Source of the DNA: Sphingomonas horti
GTDB taxonomy: Bacteria; Pseudomonadota; Alphaproteobacteria; Sphingomonadales; Sphingomonadaceae
Length of the DNA: 64,000 nt
NCBI RefSeq assembly: GCF_009753715.1
Contig: NZ_WQMS01000001.1
Coordinates: forward strand, 186,001 to 250,000
Direction: 5' to 3'
The position numbers and the translations under genes were made by a program. A model generated the notes under the pieces. That model had not been told where the DNA came from, made no database searches, and was given only the letters and a program-made list of their open reading frames with translations. Positions 43,009-52,537 of the stretch are shown one piece after another. How positions within the stretch are numbered: position 1 is the first letter of the stretch; each line of letters starts with the position of its first letter.

Positions 43009-44595
43009 ATGCTGGGCGGGATGCAGGATCACAGGCTGAGGGTGATGCATCTGCTCGACCATGCCGAGCGCGAGCATGGCAGTCGCGAGATCGTCACGCA
43101 CTGGGCGGACGGCCGGGAGACGCGCACCGACTGGGCCGGCATCGCCGATGAGGCACGGCGGCTGGCGCAGGCGCTGGAGGGGCTTGGGCTGAAGCCCAGC
43201 GACCGCGTCGCGACGCTGGCGATGAACCATGCCCGGCACCTGACCGCCTGGTACGGCGCGATCGGCATGGGCGGCGTGATCCACACGATCAATCCGCGGC
43301 TGTTCGACGAGCAGATCGTCTATATCGCCAACCACGCCGAAGACCGCGTGCTGTTCTACGACAACGCGTTCGCGCCTTTGGTCGAGCGGCTGAAGCCCCA
43401 GTTCACGTCGATCGAGCATTATGTCGCGTTCGACAGCCCCGAATGGGATGCGCTGCTGGCGCCGTACGACGGCGACTATCAATGGCATGACGGGGACGAG
43501 CGCGATCCCTGCATGCTCTGCTATACCAGTGGCACCACCGGAAACCCGAAAGGCGTGCTGTACGAGCATCGCTCCACCATGCTGCACGCGATGGCGGAGG
43601 TCGCGCCGTCGGTCTTCAATCTCTCCTGCCAGGCCGTCGCGCTGCCGGTGGTGCCGATGTTCCACGCCGCGGCTTGGGGCCTGCCGTTCGCGGGGCCGCT
43701 CGCGGGGGCCAAGTTCGTCTTCTCCGCCGTGAACGACCCGAAAGTGCTGTGCCGGCTGATGAACGAGGAGAAAGTGACGCATTCGGCCGGGGTGCCGACG
43801 GTGTGGCTCGCCATGTTCCAGCACATGGACGAGACCGGGCAGAAGCCGGAGCATCTGAAGCTGGTCACGATCGGCGGGTCGGCGGCGCCGCGCGCGATGG
43901 TCGAGCGGCTGATGCGGATGGGCATTCGCGTCGGCCATGCCTGGGGCATGACCGAGACCTCGCCGATCGGCACGATGGGGGCGCCGCCGCATGACTGGGA
44001 CGAGCTTTCCTTCGAGGAGCAGGTCGACGTGGTCTGCAAGCAGGGCCGCGTGCCGTTCGGCGTCGAGCTGCGCGTGGTCGACGACGAAGGCCGGGTGCAG
44101 CCCCGCGACGGCCAGAGCTCCGGCCGGCTGCAGGTGCGCGGACCGTGGGTGATCAAGCGCTACTTCAAGGCCGACACTGACGCCGCCGAGGCCGACCAGT
44201 GGTTCGACACCGGCGACGTCGCGGTCCTCCACCCGGACGGCACGATGCAGATCACCGACCGGTCGAAGGACGTGATCAAGTCGGGCGGCGAGTGGATCAG
44301 CTCGGTCGAGCTGGAGAATGCCGCGGTCGGCTGCCCGGGCGTGGCGGAAGCAGCGGCGATCGGCGTCTACCACCCGAAATGGGACGAACGCCCGCTGCTG
44401 CTGGTCGTGAAGAAGCCGGGCGCGGAGGTCAGCGCGTCGGACGTGATCGCGCACCTGGCGGACAAAGTCGCCAAATGGTGGCTGCCCGACGAAGTACTGT
44501 TCGTCGACAGCCTGCCCCACACCGCCACCGGCAAGCTGCTGAAGACTGCGCTCAGGGAACAGTATCGGGATTATCGGCTAAAGACTGCCGCGTGA
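43009..44595 (+). CDS. Acyl-CoA ligase (medium/long-chain fatty-acid type)
   Basis: A 528-residue AMP-forming ligase of the ANL superfamily. It has the P-loop-like [15 protein letters not shown], the Gly-rich acceptor motif [12 protein letters not shown], the hinge motif [15 protein letters not shown] and the C-terminal catalytic Lys in [14 protein letters not shown]. The start at 43009 is supported by AAGGAG 6 bases upstream; an in-frame longer version would run into the tRNA. It activates fatty or aromatic acids to CoA thioesters before beta-oxidation. The exact chain length is unknown. Confidence 0.93.
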   Translation: MLGGMQDHRLRVMHLLDHAEREHGSREIVTHWADGRETRTDWAGIADEARRLAQALEGLGLKPSDRVATLAMNHARHLTAWYGAIGMGGVIHTINPRLFDEQIVYIANHAEDRVLFYDNAFAPLVERLKPQFTSIEHYVAFDSPEWDALLAPYDGDYQWHDGDERDPCMLCYTSGTTGNPKGVLYEHRSTMLHAMAEVAPSVFNLSCQAVALPVVPMFHAAAWGLPFAGPLAGAKFVFSAVNDPKVLCRLMNEEKVTHSAGVPTVWLAMFQHMDETGQKPEHLKLVTIGGSAAPRAMVERLMRMGIRVGHAWGMTETSPIGTMGAPPHDWDELSFEEQVDVVCKQGRVPFGVELRVVDDEGRVQPRDGQSSGRLQVRGPWVIKRYFKADTDAAEADQWFDTGDVAVLHPDGTMQITDRSKDVIKSGGEWISSVELENAAVGCPGVAEAAAIGVYHPKWDERPLLLVVKKPGAEVSASDVIAHLADKVAKWWLPDEVLFVDSLPHTATGKLLKTALREQYRDYRLKTAA

Positions 44596-44689
44596 GCTGA
44601 CGTCTGCAAAGAGTGGAGCGCGGACGGGCGAGCTGGTCTCAAATCGGTTGAGCAGTTGTGAAACATTGTGACGATGGTAGTTTGAGCGG

Positions 44690-45523
44690 ATGGGCAGAGG
44701 CAGATTCGCGAAAAGTACTCTTTCGCTCGTCCTCTTGTCGTCTGAGCCCGTCTCTGCCTCCGCGTTGGTCGTTCGCGTTTCAGAGCCCGTCGCTTCGTAC
44801 ATCCGAACAGGCACGGCTCTTCCCGATACCCAAGTCATAACACTCACCGCCCAGGATCGTCTTACCCTTCTGACAAACACAGGCACGAGGGAATTCAAGG
44901 GACCACGCCGGTTCCGTGTCTCCGATCCTTCAACACAACTGACCCTGACCAAAATCTTGAAAAAGACGATCGATCAGTCGAAGGGCGGCCAACGCGTGCG
45001 AGCGGGCGTGACTCAGTCGGAGGAGCCCGGCGCAGACCTCGCTCAGCTGTCAGCGGAGGAGGCACGTTGTTTCATTACTGGTAATTGTAGCGTTGAAGCT
45101 GAAAAGAAATTTTCGCTGGCGAACATCGGCTCTGCCTCCTCCGAGCCGAATAGAGGAGGTGGTCCAATCGTCGCCCCGCCAAGCATCAGCGACATGTCGA
45201 TTGCTTTAGTGGGTACTGGACCCGTTTGCGACCTGGGCTTCCGACCGTTCCGCCTCGCTTTCTACGACAGCATCGGACAGACCGTCATCATATCGGGGCC
45301 GCGCCGGACGCAACGCGAACTCAACCTGAGACAAATGCTCGAATTCGTGAATTGGCCAGGGCCCCGCCGAAAATTCAAGAAAGTCGGAGAAGTCACGTTC
45401 CGTAGCGGCTCCGGACAGACAGTTGTTCCAATTATCGCCACAAAAGTGAGACGCGAGTCAATCGCCAGACTGAAGGCCCGGCTTGCCGCAGCAGGTTGCA
45501 CTGCTCAGGCTGCAGCATTGTAG
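44690..45523 (+). CDS. Secreted protein of unknown function with atypical composition
   Basis: A 277-residue protein. A signal peptide-like start (TLSLVLLSSEPVSASA) is followed by a short beta-rich domain (ALVVRVSEPVASYI to FKGPRRFRV, about 25-75). I recall similar sequences next to secretion or CHAT genes in sphingomonads but cannot name a family. The rest has no recognised domain; two Cys (ARCFITGNCSVE) may pair. The DNA is visibly richer in A and T and uses rarer codons than its neighbours, suggesting recent transfer or weak selection. The TPS-CHAT operon ends 3 kb upstream, but no link is shown. Confidence 0.6.
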   Translation: MGRGRFAKSTLSLVLLSSEPVSASALVVRVSEPVASYIRTGTALPDTQVITLTAQDRLTLLTNTGTREFKGPRRFRVSDPSTQLTLTKILKKTIDQSKGGQRVRAGVTQSEEPGADLAQLSAEEARCFITGNCSVEAEKKFSLANIGSASSEPNRGGGPIVAPPSISDMSIALVGTGPVCDLGFRPFRLAFYDSIGQTVIISGPRRTQRELNLRQMLEFVNWPGPRRKFKKVGEVTFRSGSGQTVVPIIATKVRRESIARLKARLAAAGCTAQAAAL

Positions 45524-45562
45524 CGCGGCTCGTCCGCTTCAGATCATTGTCCGTTCCCCAAC

Positions 45563-46636
45563 TCAAAACAATCGCATCTGCGCCCCTTCCGGTGGCCGGA
45601 ACAGGTCGGTGCGGAGCTGGAAGCGCTCGTTGTTCAAGCCCAGCTTCTTGCATGCCTTATGAAAGCGGGTGCGGAGCAGGTCGGCCCAGGGGCCCTGGCC
45701 TTGCATGCGGGTGTAGAAGTTCGGGTCGTTGTCGCGGCCGCCGCGGATCGAGTGGATGATCGACATGACCTTGGCGGCGCGGTCGGGGAAATGCTCGTCC
45801 AGCCAGGCGCGGAACAGGGGCGCGACTTCCCATGGCAGGCGGACCGGCAAGAAGAAGGCGGCGCGGGCGCCGGCTTCCGCGGCACGCTCCAGGATGTGCT
45901 CCATCTCGTGATCGGTGATGCCGGGGACGACCGGGGCCAGCGACACGAACGCGGGGATGCCGGCGTCGGCGAGCTTCTTGAGCGCCGCCAGCCTTTTTTC
46001 AGGGTGCGGGGCGCGCGGCTCCAGCGTGCGGGCGATCTTCGGGTCGAGTGAGGTGATCGACAAGGCGACGCCGGTCAGGCCCTTCGCCGCCATCGGCGCC
46101 AGAAGGTCGATGTCGCGCGTGACGCGGTCGGACTTGGTCGTGATCGAGGCGGGGTGGTCGCATTCGCTCAGCACCCCCAGCAGCGCGCGGGTGATCCGCC
46201 ACTTGCCCTCGATCGGCTGATAGGGATCGGTGTTGGTGCCCATCGCGATCGGGCGCGGGGAATAGCCGGGCTTCATCAGCTCCGCGCGGAGCAGCGCGGC
46301 CGCGTCGGGCTTGGCGAACAGCCTCGTCTCAAAATCGAGGCCCGGCGAGAGGTCATGATAGGCGTGGCTGGGCCTGGCGAAGCAGTAGATGCAGCCATGC
46401 TCGCAGCCGCGATAGGCGTTGATCGAGCGATCGAACGGCACGTCGGGCGAGGCGTTGCGGGTGATGATCGTCTTCGGATGCTCGACCGTGACGGTGGTGC
46501 GCAGCGGCGGCACGCCATCGTCCACCGATTCGCGCTCGTCCAGCCAGTCGCCGTCCGCCAGTCGCTCGGGCAGATTGAAGCGCGTGCTCTCCCGGTTGAT
46601 CGTCGCGCCGCGCGCGGGGCGGAGACTCGGGTCCAT
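45563..46636 (-). CDS. PA0069-family radical SAM protein
   Basis: A 357-residue radical SAM protein. The [4Fe-4S] motif CEHGCIYC follows NAYRGCEHGCIYCFARPSH in the N-terminal third. It resembles spore-photoproduct-lyase-like enzymes (SplB group), and family members in non-sporulating bacteria are of unknown function. The C-terminal half (about 170-340) includes TTKSDRVTRDIDLL and FFLPVRLPWEVAPLF. It is an isolated gene, convergent with the preceding secreted-protein gene. The substrate could be a DNA lesion, by analogy only. Confidence 0.9.
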   Translation of the reverse strand: MDPSLRPARGATINRESTRFNLPERLADGDWLDERESVDDGVPPLRTTVTVEHPKTIITRNASPDVPFDRSINAYRGCEHGCIYCFARPSHAYHDLSPGLDFETRLFAKPDAAALLRAELMKPGYSPRPIAMGTNTDPYQPIEGKWRITRALLGVLSECDHPASITTKSDRVTRDIDLLAPMAAKGLTGVALSITSLDPKIARTLEPRAPHPEKRLAALKKLADAGIPAFVSLAPVVPGITDHEMEHILERAAEAGARAAFFLPVRLPWEVAPLFRAWLDEHFPDRAAKVMSIIHSIRGGRDNDPNFYTRMQGQGPWADLLRTRFHKACKKLGLNNERFQLRTDLFRPPEGAQMRLF

Positions 46637-46678
46637 GGTGGGAGATTAGAACATATATAGAACATTGGCAACGGAGCT

Positions 46679-47755
46679 TCACGCCCAGCGCGCGATTGCC
46701 TGCTCCGCGGTCAGCATTTCCGGCGCGCGGATCCCCGTCCGTGCGTCGGCGAAGCGCGGCGCCGGGGCCGCCTGCTTCACCCCCTCCGCATCAACATAGC
46801 TGCCCCGCCCCATATTGTGCGGATGGTGGGGCGCCTCGGCAAAGCTTAGCACCGGCGTGACGCAGGCATCGGTGCCGGCGAAGATTTGGGCCCATTCGTC
46901 GCGGGATTTCTGCAGGAAGCGCGCGGCGAACCCTTCGGCCAGCTCGGGCCAGCGGCTGGGCGGATATTGCGGATGATCGGCGGGGTCGAGCTCCAGGCCC
47001 TGCAGGCACGCTGCGTAGAATTGCGGCTCCAGACAGCCGACCGCGACATACCGGCCGTCCGCGCATTCGTAGCAGCGGTAGAAATGGGCGCCGCCGTCCA
47101 GCAGGTTGGCTTCGGGGCGGTCTTGCCAGCGCCCGCCTGCGAGGAAGGCGTGGAACATCGACAGCAGGTTGATCGTGCCCTCCGTCATCGCGACGTCGAT
47201 CACATCCCCCTGCCCCGTTCCGCGCGCGCGGATGATGCCGGCGAGGAGGCCTGAAACCAGGAACATGGCGCCGCCGCCATAATCGCCGACCAGATTCAGC
47301 GGCGGCACCGGCGGCTCCCCGGCGCGGCCGATCGCGTGCAGCGCGCCGGTCAGCGAGATATAATTAATGTCGTGCCCGGCCATCGGCGCGAACGGCCCGG
47401 TCTGGCCCCAGCCGGTCATCCGGCCGAAGGCGAGGCGCGGATTGCGCGCGTGCAGCGTCTCGGGTGCGAGGCCGAGGCGTTCCATAACACCCGGCCGATA
47501 GCCCTCGACCAGCGCATCGGCCTTGTCGATCAGCGCGAGCGCGATGCTCCGGCCGGCGTCGGTCTTCAGGTCGGCCTCGACCGTCGCGCGGCTGCGGTTC
47601 AGGACGGAACCGCCCATCATCGCGATGCCTGGCCGCACCAGCCGCACCACGTCAGCGCCCATGTCGGCCAGGATCATCGCAGCGAGCGGCACCGGGCCGA
47701 TCGCCTCCATCTCGACGATCCGCACCCCCGCCAACGGCCCCTGCCCTCTCGCCAT
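46679..47755 (-). CDS. CaiB/BaiF CoA-transferase family protein (alpha-methylacyl-CoA racemase-like)
   Basis: A 358-residue class III CoA-transferase-fold protein. It shows LAGVRIVEMEAIGPVPLAAMILADMGADVVRL, the Asp in LVGDYGGGAMFLVSG, and the motif GHDINYISLTGAL seen in alpha-methylacyl-CoA racemases. Those act on 2-methyl-branched acyl-CoAs before beta-oxidation. The ATG at 47755 has GGGAGAG upstream; an open frame further upstream enters the antisense of the cobalamin riboswitch and is rejected. It is divergent from the btu operon. Confidence 0.9.
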   Translation of the reverse strand: MARGQGPLAGVRIVEMEAIGPVPLAAMILADMGADVVRLVRPGIAMMGGSVLNRSRATVEADLKTDAGRSIALALIDKADALVEGYRPGVMERLGLAPETLHARNPRLAFGRMTGWGQTGPFAPMAGHDINYISLTGALHAIGRAGEPPVPPLNLVGDYGGGAMFLVSGLLAGIIRARGTGQGDVIDVAMTEGTINLLSMFHAFLAGGRWQDRPEANLLDGGAHFYRCYECADGRYVAVGCLEPQFYAACLQGLELDPADHPQYPPSRWPELAEGFAARFLQKSRDEWAQIFAGTDACVTPVLSFAEAPHHPHNMGRGSYVDAEGVKQAAPAPRFADARTGIRAPEMLTAEQAIARWA

Positions 47756-47824
47756 AGTCTCTCCCTTTGCTTCCTTGTTCGCCCGAACGACCGGGGCTTG
47801 TCCAGCGGCTGGCCCGGGCCTAAA

Positions 47825-48003
47825 CGGCGCGCGTGACGGGTTCCCCGAGAGGGGAAGCAAAAGGGAACGCGGTGTGATGCCGCGGCTGCCCCCGCAACTG
47901 TGACCGGCGAGCCGGCGCGCCACTGAAGCCACTGGAGTCACGCTCCGGGAAGGCGGCGCGACCAGCACTGACCCGGGAGCCAGGAGACCTGCCCGCCGCC
48001 GCT
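47825..48003 (+). promoter_or_regulatory. Cobalamin (B12) riboswitch
   Basis: The conserved blocks of the AdoCbl riboswitch occur in order: AAAAGGGAACGCGGTG (about 47859-47874), CGGCTGCCCCCGCAACTGTGA, the B12-box GCCACTG, GGGAAGGCGGCG, and GACCCGGGAGCCAGGAGACC ending near 47995. The T-loop-like and kissing elements are partly recognisable. It ends ~100 bp upstream of btuB and should reduce btu expression when cobalamin is bound, probably by blocking translation since no intrinsic terminator is evident. Confidence 0.95.
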
Positions 48004-48099
48004 GTTCATCTGGCCGGGCGGGGTGCACCGGGCGGACGAAGAGAGCGGCGCTCTCCTTCGCAAGAACGGCAACGACCGTAACTTGTGAAGGAACCAGTC

Positions 48100-49944
48100 A
48101 TGCCATTTCCCCTTTTCGTCCTCCTCGCCGCCGCAGCCGCGGACGAGATCGTCGTGACTTCGGCCCGCGCCCCGCAGTCCGCCGCCGAGACCGGCCAGGC
48201 GGTCACGGTGCTGGACCGCGAGCTGATCGTGCAGCGCCAAGCGGTGGTCGTATCCGACCTTCTCGCGCAGACGCCGGGCGTGGCGGTCAGCCGCAACGGC
48301 GGCGCGGGCGGGTTCACGGGCCTGCGCCTGCGCGGCGCCGAGGCGGAGCAGACTTTGGTGCTGATCGACGGGGTGAAAGTGAACGACCCGTCGTCGCCGG
48401 GCGGCGGCTTCGACTTCGCCAATCTGCTCGCCGACAATATCGAGCGGATCGAAGTGCTGCGCGGGCCGAACTCCGTGCCCTGGGGCAGCCAGGCGATCGG
48501 CGGCGTGGTGAACATCGTCACTGCCCCGCCAAGCTCCGACCCGACCTTTACCGCCCGCGCCGAAGGCGGTTCGTTCGGCACCGCGCAGGCGGTCGCGAAC
48601 GGAAGCTTCACCGCCGGCCCGGTCACGGCGTCGCTGGGCGGCGGCTATTTCACGACCGACGGCATCTCCGCGGCACGTACGGGCACGGAGCGCGACGGCT
48701 ATGAACGCTATGCCGCGAACGGGCGAGTCGAGGTGTCGCTGACCGACAGCATCGCGATCGACCTGCGCGGCTATTTCGACCATGGCCGCACCGAGCTGGA
48801 CGGGTTTCCGGCGCCGAGCTTCACCTTTGCGGACACGCCCGAATTCTCCACGATTCAGGAACTGTTCGGCTATGCCGGGATTCGGGCCGCCTTCGGATCG
48901 CTGGCCAACAGGGCAGCGTTCACTATCGCCGACGTGAACCGCGACAATTTTGACGCTCCGGGCTCTTCGCCAAGCTTCATCGCGCGCGGGCGGGTGGAGC
49001 GGTTCGAGTATCAGGGCGACTTGAAGGCAGCGGATTGGGCCCGACTGGTGTTCGGCGCGGAAAGCGAGCGGTCGCGCTTCGGCGACGGAACCTCGGTCTT
49101 CCGCACCGGCATCGACAGTCTCTGGGGCGAGCTGATCGTGAAGCCGGTCGCGCCGCTGACCCTGACCGGGGGCGTCCGCCATGACGATCACCGCGATTTC
49201 GGCGGACATACGACGTTCGGCGCGAACGCGGCGCTGGACCTCGGCGCGACGATCGTCCGGGCGAGCTATGCGGAAGGGTTCAAGGCGCCGACTCTGTTCC
49301 AGCTCCGCTCCGACTTCGGCAATCCGTCGCTGCGGCCCGAGACGGCGCGGAGCATCGATTTCGGCGTCGAGCAGCGGCTGGCCGGCGACGTGCTAAGCGG
49401 CAGCCTGACCTGGTTCCATCGCCGCACGCGCAACCAGATCGACTTCACGGCTTGCCGCGCGGACATCCCCGTCTGCGCGGACGGGGCGCGGCCGTTCAAC
49501 ACCTACGACAACATCGCGCAGGCACGGGCGAGCGGGGTGGAAGCGGCGGTCGATGTGCGACCGAGCGCGCGGCTGCGGATCAATGCGGCCTATAGCTGGC
49601 TGGATGCCGAAAACCGGACGCCCGGCAATCCCGATTTCGCCAAGCCGCTGCTGCGCCGGCCGAAGAGCAGCATCGCGCTGAACGTTGACTGGCGCGCGCC
49701 GTTCGGGCTGGCGTTGGGCGGCACGCTGCGGCAGGTTTCGGACAGCGCCGACCGTGACGCATTCGGCAAGCGCGTGCGCCTGGACAGCTATGTGCTGGCG
49801 GATGTGCGCGCGGCGGTTCCGGTTTCGGAGCGGCTGGAGCTCTATGGCCGGATCGAGAACCTGTTCGACGCCCGGTACGAGACCGTGCTGGACTACAACA
49901 CGCCCGGCCGCGCGGCCTATGCGGGCGTGCGGGTGCGGCTCTAG
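48100..49944 (+). CDS. btuB: TonB-dependent vitamin B12 receptor
   Basis: A 614-residue outer-membrane receptor for cobalamin. A short signal peptide (PFPLFVLLAAAAA) is followed by a TonB box (DEIVVTSARAP), plug motifs (LRLRGAEAEQTLVLIDGVKVND) and IERIEVLRGPNSVPWGSQAIGGVVNI, then a barrel ending in the terminal strand YAGVRVRL. The ATG at 48100 is selected: AAGGA is 7 bases upstream, and the riboswitch ends just before. It is first in btuB-btuF-btuC-btuD. Assignment to B12 rests on the riboswitch and operon, because the sequence alone is generic. Confidence 0.94.
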   Translation: MPFPLFVLLAAAAADEIVVTSARAPQSAAETGQAVTVLDRELIVQRQAVVVSDLLAQTPGVAVSRNGGAGGFTGLRLRGAEAEQTLVLIDGVKVNDPSSPGGGFDFANLLADNIERIEVLRGPNSVPWGSQAIGGVVNIVTAPPSSDPTFTARAEGGSFGTAQAVANGSFTAGPVTASLGGGYFTTDGISAARTGTERDGYERYAANGRVEVSLTDSIAIDLRGYFDHGRTELDGFPAPSFTFADTPEFSTIQELFGYAGIRAAFGSLANRAAFTIADVNRDNFDAPGSSPSFIARGRVERFEYQGDLKAADWARLVFGAESERSRFGDGTSVFRTGIDSLWGELIVKPVAPLTLTGGVRHDDHRDFGGHTTFGANAALDLGATIVRASYAEGFKAPTLFQLRSDFGNPSLRPETARSIDFGVEQRLAGDVLSGSLTWFHRRTRNQIDFTACRADIPVCADGARPFNTYDNIAQARASGVEAAVDVRPSARLRINAAYSWLDAENRTPGNPDFAKPLLRRPKSSIALNVDWRAPFGLALGGTLRQVSDSADRDAFGKRVRLDSYVLADVRAAVPVSERLELYGRIENLFDARYETVLDYNTPGRAAYAGVRVRL

Positions 49945-50790
49945 ATGAAGCGGGCGGCGCTGGCGCTGTGTGCGCTCGCAAGCGCCTGCGCCGCCCCCGC
50001 CCCTGCGCCTGTCGCGGACGGCAACCGCATCGTCTCCACCAATCCCTGCCTGGACGCGATCCTGGTCGAGCTGGTGCCGGCGGCGCGGATCGCGGCGATC
50101 AGCCATTTCTCGCAGGACCCGCGATCGAGTTCGATGCCGCCTGGCGTAGCGCGCAGGTTCCGCGCGACCAGCGGGACGGCGGAGGAAGTGATCGCGCTGA
50201 AGCCGGGACTGGTGCTGGCGAGCAGCTTCACCGCGCCGGCGACGCTGGCCGCCTATCGGCGGCTCGGCCTCACGGTCGCGACATTCGGGACGGCGGCGAC
50301 GATCGCGGAGAACCGCGCGCAGATACGAGAGATCGCGCGGGCGGTCGGAGCGCCGGAGCGCGGCGAGGCGTTGGTGGCGCGGATCGATCACGCCGTCGCC
50401 GACGCCGCGCCGCCTGATGCAAGGCGCCCGTCCGCGCTGCTGTGGATCGGCGGCAGCAACCTGGTGAACGGGCACGGCACGCTGATCGACGACATGCTGG
50501 CCCATGCCGGATTTCGGAATGCGAGCGCCGATTATGGCGTGACGCAGACCGGCGTGCTGCCGTTGGAATATGTCGTCGCGCACCCGCCGGAGGTGGTGCT
50601 GACGCCCGAGCGCCGCGCCGGGGCGGACGAGGAGTCGCGACGCGTCGCGCTGCGCACCGAAGCGCTGTCCTCCTCCCATACGAAAGTGACGATCGGCCAT
50701 TTCCCCGAGCAGCTCTTCTATTGCGGCGGGCCGACGATCGTGCCGGCGATGCAGCGACTTGCGGCGCTCCGGCAGCAGGTGGCGTCATGA
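49945..50790 (+). CDS. btuF: Cobalamin ABC transporter substrate-binding protein
   Basis: A 281-residue periplasmic binding protein. A lipoprotein-like signal (LALCALASACAAPAP) has Cys in the LASAC context. The two-lobed helical-backbone fold (class III) is indicated by RIVSTNPCLDAILVELVPAARIAAISHFS and the C-terminal ALLWIGGSNLVNG. The start directly follows the btuB stop, and the btuC start overlaps its end (ATGA). Family members also bind iron chelates, but the riboswitch-controlled operon favours cobalamin. Confidence 0.88.
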   Translation: MKRAALALCALASACAAPAPAPVADGNRIVSTNPCLDAILVELVPAARIAAISHFSQDPRSSSMPPGVARRFRATSGTAEEVIALKPGLVLASSFTAPATLAAYRRLGLTVATFGTAATIAENRAQIREIARAVGAPERGEALVARIDHAVADAAPPDARRPSALLWIGGSNLVNGHGTLIDDMLAHAGFRNASADYGVTQTGVLPLEYVVAHPPEVVLTPERRAGADEESRRVALRTEALSSSHTKVTIGHFPEQLFYCGGPTIVPAMQRLAALRQQVAS

Positions 50791-51761
50791 GGCGGCTGCC
50801 TGTCCTGCTGGTCCTCGGCCTGATTGTGCTCATCGGCTTTGTCTTCTCGCTGACCGCCGGCAAGGTGTGGGTGCCGCTCTCTGCCTGGGGTAGCGGCGAC
50901 CCGCGCTGGTGGATCATCGTGGAGCTCAGGCTGCCGCGCGCGCTGCTGGGACTGGCGATCGGCGCGGTGCTCGGCCTGTCGGGCGCAGTGCTGCAAGGAT
51001 ATCTGCGCAATCCGCTCGCTGATCCGGCGCTGATCGGCGTGTCCTCGACCGCGGGACTGGGCGCCGTCGCCGCGATCCTGATGGGGCTGGGTGCGGCGCC
51101 GCTGGTGCTGTTCGGCAGCGCGATGGCAGGCGCGGCGGCGGCCGTGATGCTGCTGGCGCTGCTGGTCGGGCGATCGGGAAGCGCGCTCGCCTTCATCCTG
51201 GCGGGCACGGTGCTGCAGAGCCTCGCCGGATCGATCACCGCGTTCCTGATCAGCATCGCGCCCAACCCGTTCGCGACCGCCGAGATCCTGGGCTGGATGA
51301 TGGGCGCGCTGACCGACCGCAGCCTGGAGGACGTGGTGCGCGCCCTTCCTTTCATGGCGGCGGGGTGCGCGGTGCTGGCGCTGACCGGCCGCAGCCTCGA
51401 CCTGCTGAGCCTGGGCGAAGAGACGGCGCGCAGCCTTGGCGTCAGGACCGGACGGCTGCAGGCGGTGATTGCGCTCGGCACGGGCCTCGCGGTCGGCAGC
51501 GCGGTGGCGGTGTCCGGCGTGGTCGGGTTCGTCGGACTGATCGTGCCGCATCTGGTGCGCCCGCTGGTCGGGCAGCGGCCGTCGGACGTGCTGCTGCCCT
51601 CCGCGCTGGGCGGCGCGGCGCTGGTGCTGTTCGCGGACAGCCTGGTCCGGCTCGCGCCGGGCGCGGAGGAAGTGCGGCTGGGCATCGCGATGGCACTGCT
51701 GGGGACGCCGTTCTTCTTCGCGCTGCTGCTGCGCTTTCGCAGGAGCCACGCATGGGCCTGA
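50787..51761 (+). CDS. btuC: Cobalamin ABC transporter permease
   Basis: A 324-residue permease of the FecCD/BtuC family with about ten membrane helices. Typical segments are LRLPRALLGLAIGAVLGLSGAVLQG, YLRNPLADPALIGVSSTAGLGA and SGVVGFVGLIVPHLVRPLVG (ATPase-contact loop). It starts with an ATG that overlaps the btuF stop and is followed by btuD overlapping its end by 10 bp. Normal length for the family. Confidence 0.93.
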   Translation: MRRLPVLLVLGLIVLIGFVFSLTAGKVWVPLSAWGSGDPRWWIIVELRLPRALLGLAIGAVLGLSGAVLQGYLRNPLADPALIGVSSTAGLGAVAAILMGLGAAPLVLFGSAMAGAAAAVMLLALLVGRSGSALAFILAGTVLQSLAGSITAFLISIAPNPFATAEILGWMMGALTDRSLEDVVRALPFMAAGCAVLALTGRSLDLLSLGEETARSLGVRTGRLQAVIALGTGLAVGSAVAVSGVVGFVGLIVPHLVRPLVGQRPSDVLLPSALGGAALVLFADSLVRLAPGAEEVRLGIAMALLGTPFFFALLLRFRRSHAWA

Positions 51762-52537
51762 GCATCGAGAGGCTGACGGTGCGCTTGGGCCAGCGGACGG
51801 TGCTGCACGATGTCGCGGCGGAGCTGCTGCCCGGCCGGGTGACGGCGTTGCTCGGGCCGAACGGCGCGGGCAAGTCGAGCCTGCTCCGGGCCATGCTGGC
51901 GCTGATCCCGGTGGAAAGCGGGCGCGTGCTGCTCGACGGGAGCGACATGGCCGCGCTCGACGCCAGGACACGTGCGCGGCGGCTCGGCTATCTGCCGCAA
52001 TCGGCGGAGCTGGCGTGGAACATTCCCGCGCGCTCGCTGGTCGAGCTCGGCCGGGCGCCGCACCGTTCGCCCTTTGCCGGGCTCGGCGAGGCCGACCGCG
52101 CCGCGATCGGCCGGGCGATGGCGCTGACCGACACGGTCCGCTTCGCCGAGCGGCTGACGCACGAGCTGTCGGGCGGCGAGCGGGCGCGGGTGCTGCTGGC
52201 GCGCGTGCTGGCCGGAGAGCCGGACTGGCTGCTCGCCGACGAACCGCTCGCCAGCCTCGATCCTGCGCACCAGCTGGACATGCTCGGCCGCCTGCACGGT
52301 TATGCGGCCGAGGGGCATGGCGTGGTCGTGGTGCTCCACGACCTGAGCCATGCCGCGCGCATCGCCGACGACGTCATGCTGCTGAGCGAAGGCCGGCTGG
52401 TCGCGTTCGGCGCTGCCGAGGAGGTGCTGCGGCCGGAGCTGCTGGAACAGGTCTATGGCATCGGCTTCGAGCGGATCGGCGTGCACCTCATCCCAACGCC
52501 TCCCGCACGCGTGCCTCATAGTCCGGCGGGCAGATGA
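51752..52537 (+). CDS. btuD: Cobalamin ABC transporter ATP-binding protein
   Basis: A 261-residue ABC ATPase. It has Walker A GPNGAGKSSLLRA, Q-loop LGYLPQSAEL, signature LSGGERARVLLARVL, Walker B WLLADEPLASLD and switch His in VVVLHDLSHA. It drives import by the BtuC pore. The last ~50 bp overlap the 3' end of the convergent cysQ gene (52488-52537), so both genes share these bases in opposite orientation. Confidence 0.93.
   Translation: MGLSIERLTVRLGQRTVLHDVAAELLPGRVTALLGPNGAGKSSLLRAMLALIPVESGRVLLDGSDMAALDARTRARRLGYLPQSAELAWNIPARSLVELGRAPHRSPFAGLGEADRAAIGRAMALTDTVRFAERLTHELSGGERARVLLARVLAGEPDWLLADEPLASLDPAHQLDMLGRLHGYAAEGHGVVVVLHDLSHAARIADDVMLLSEGRLVAFGAAEEVLRPELLEQVYGIGFERIGVHLIPTPPARVPHSPAGR

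Noticed and set aside
47756-48028. N-terminal extension of the CoA-transferase gene into the riboswitch region
   Set aside because: It would read the antisense of the cobalamin riboswitch; the ATG at 47755 has a good ribosome-binding site.
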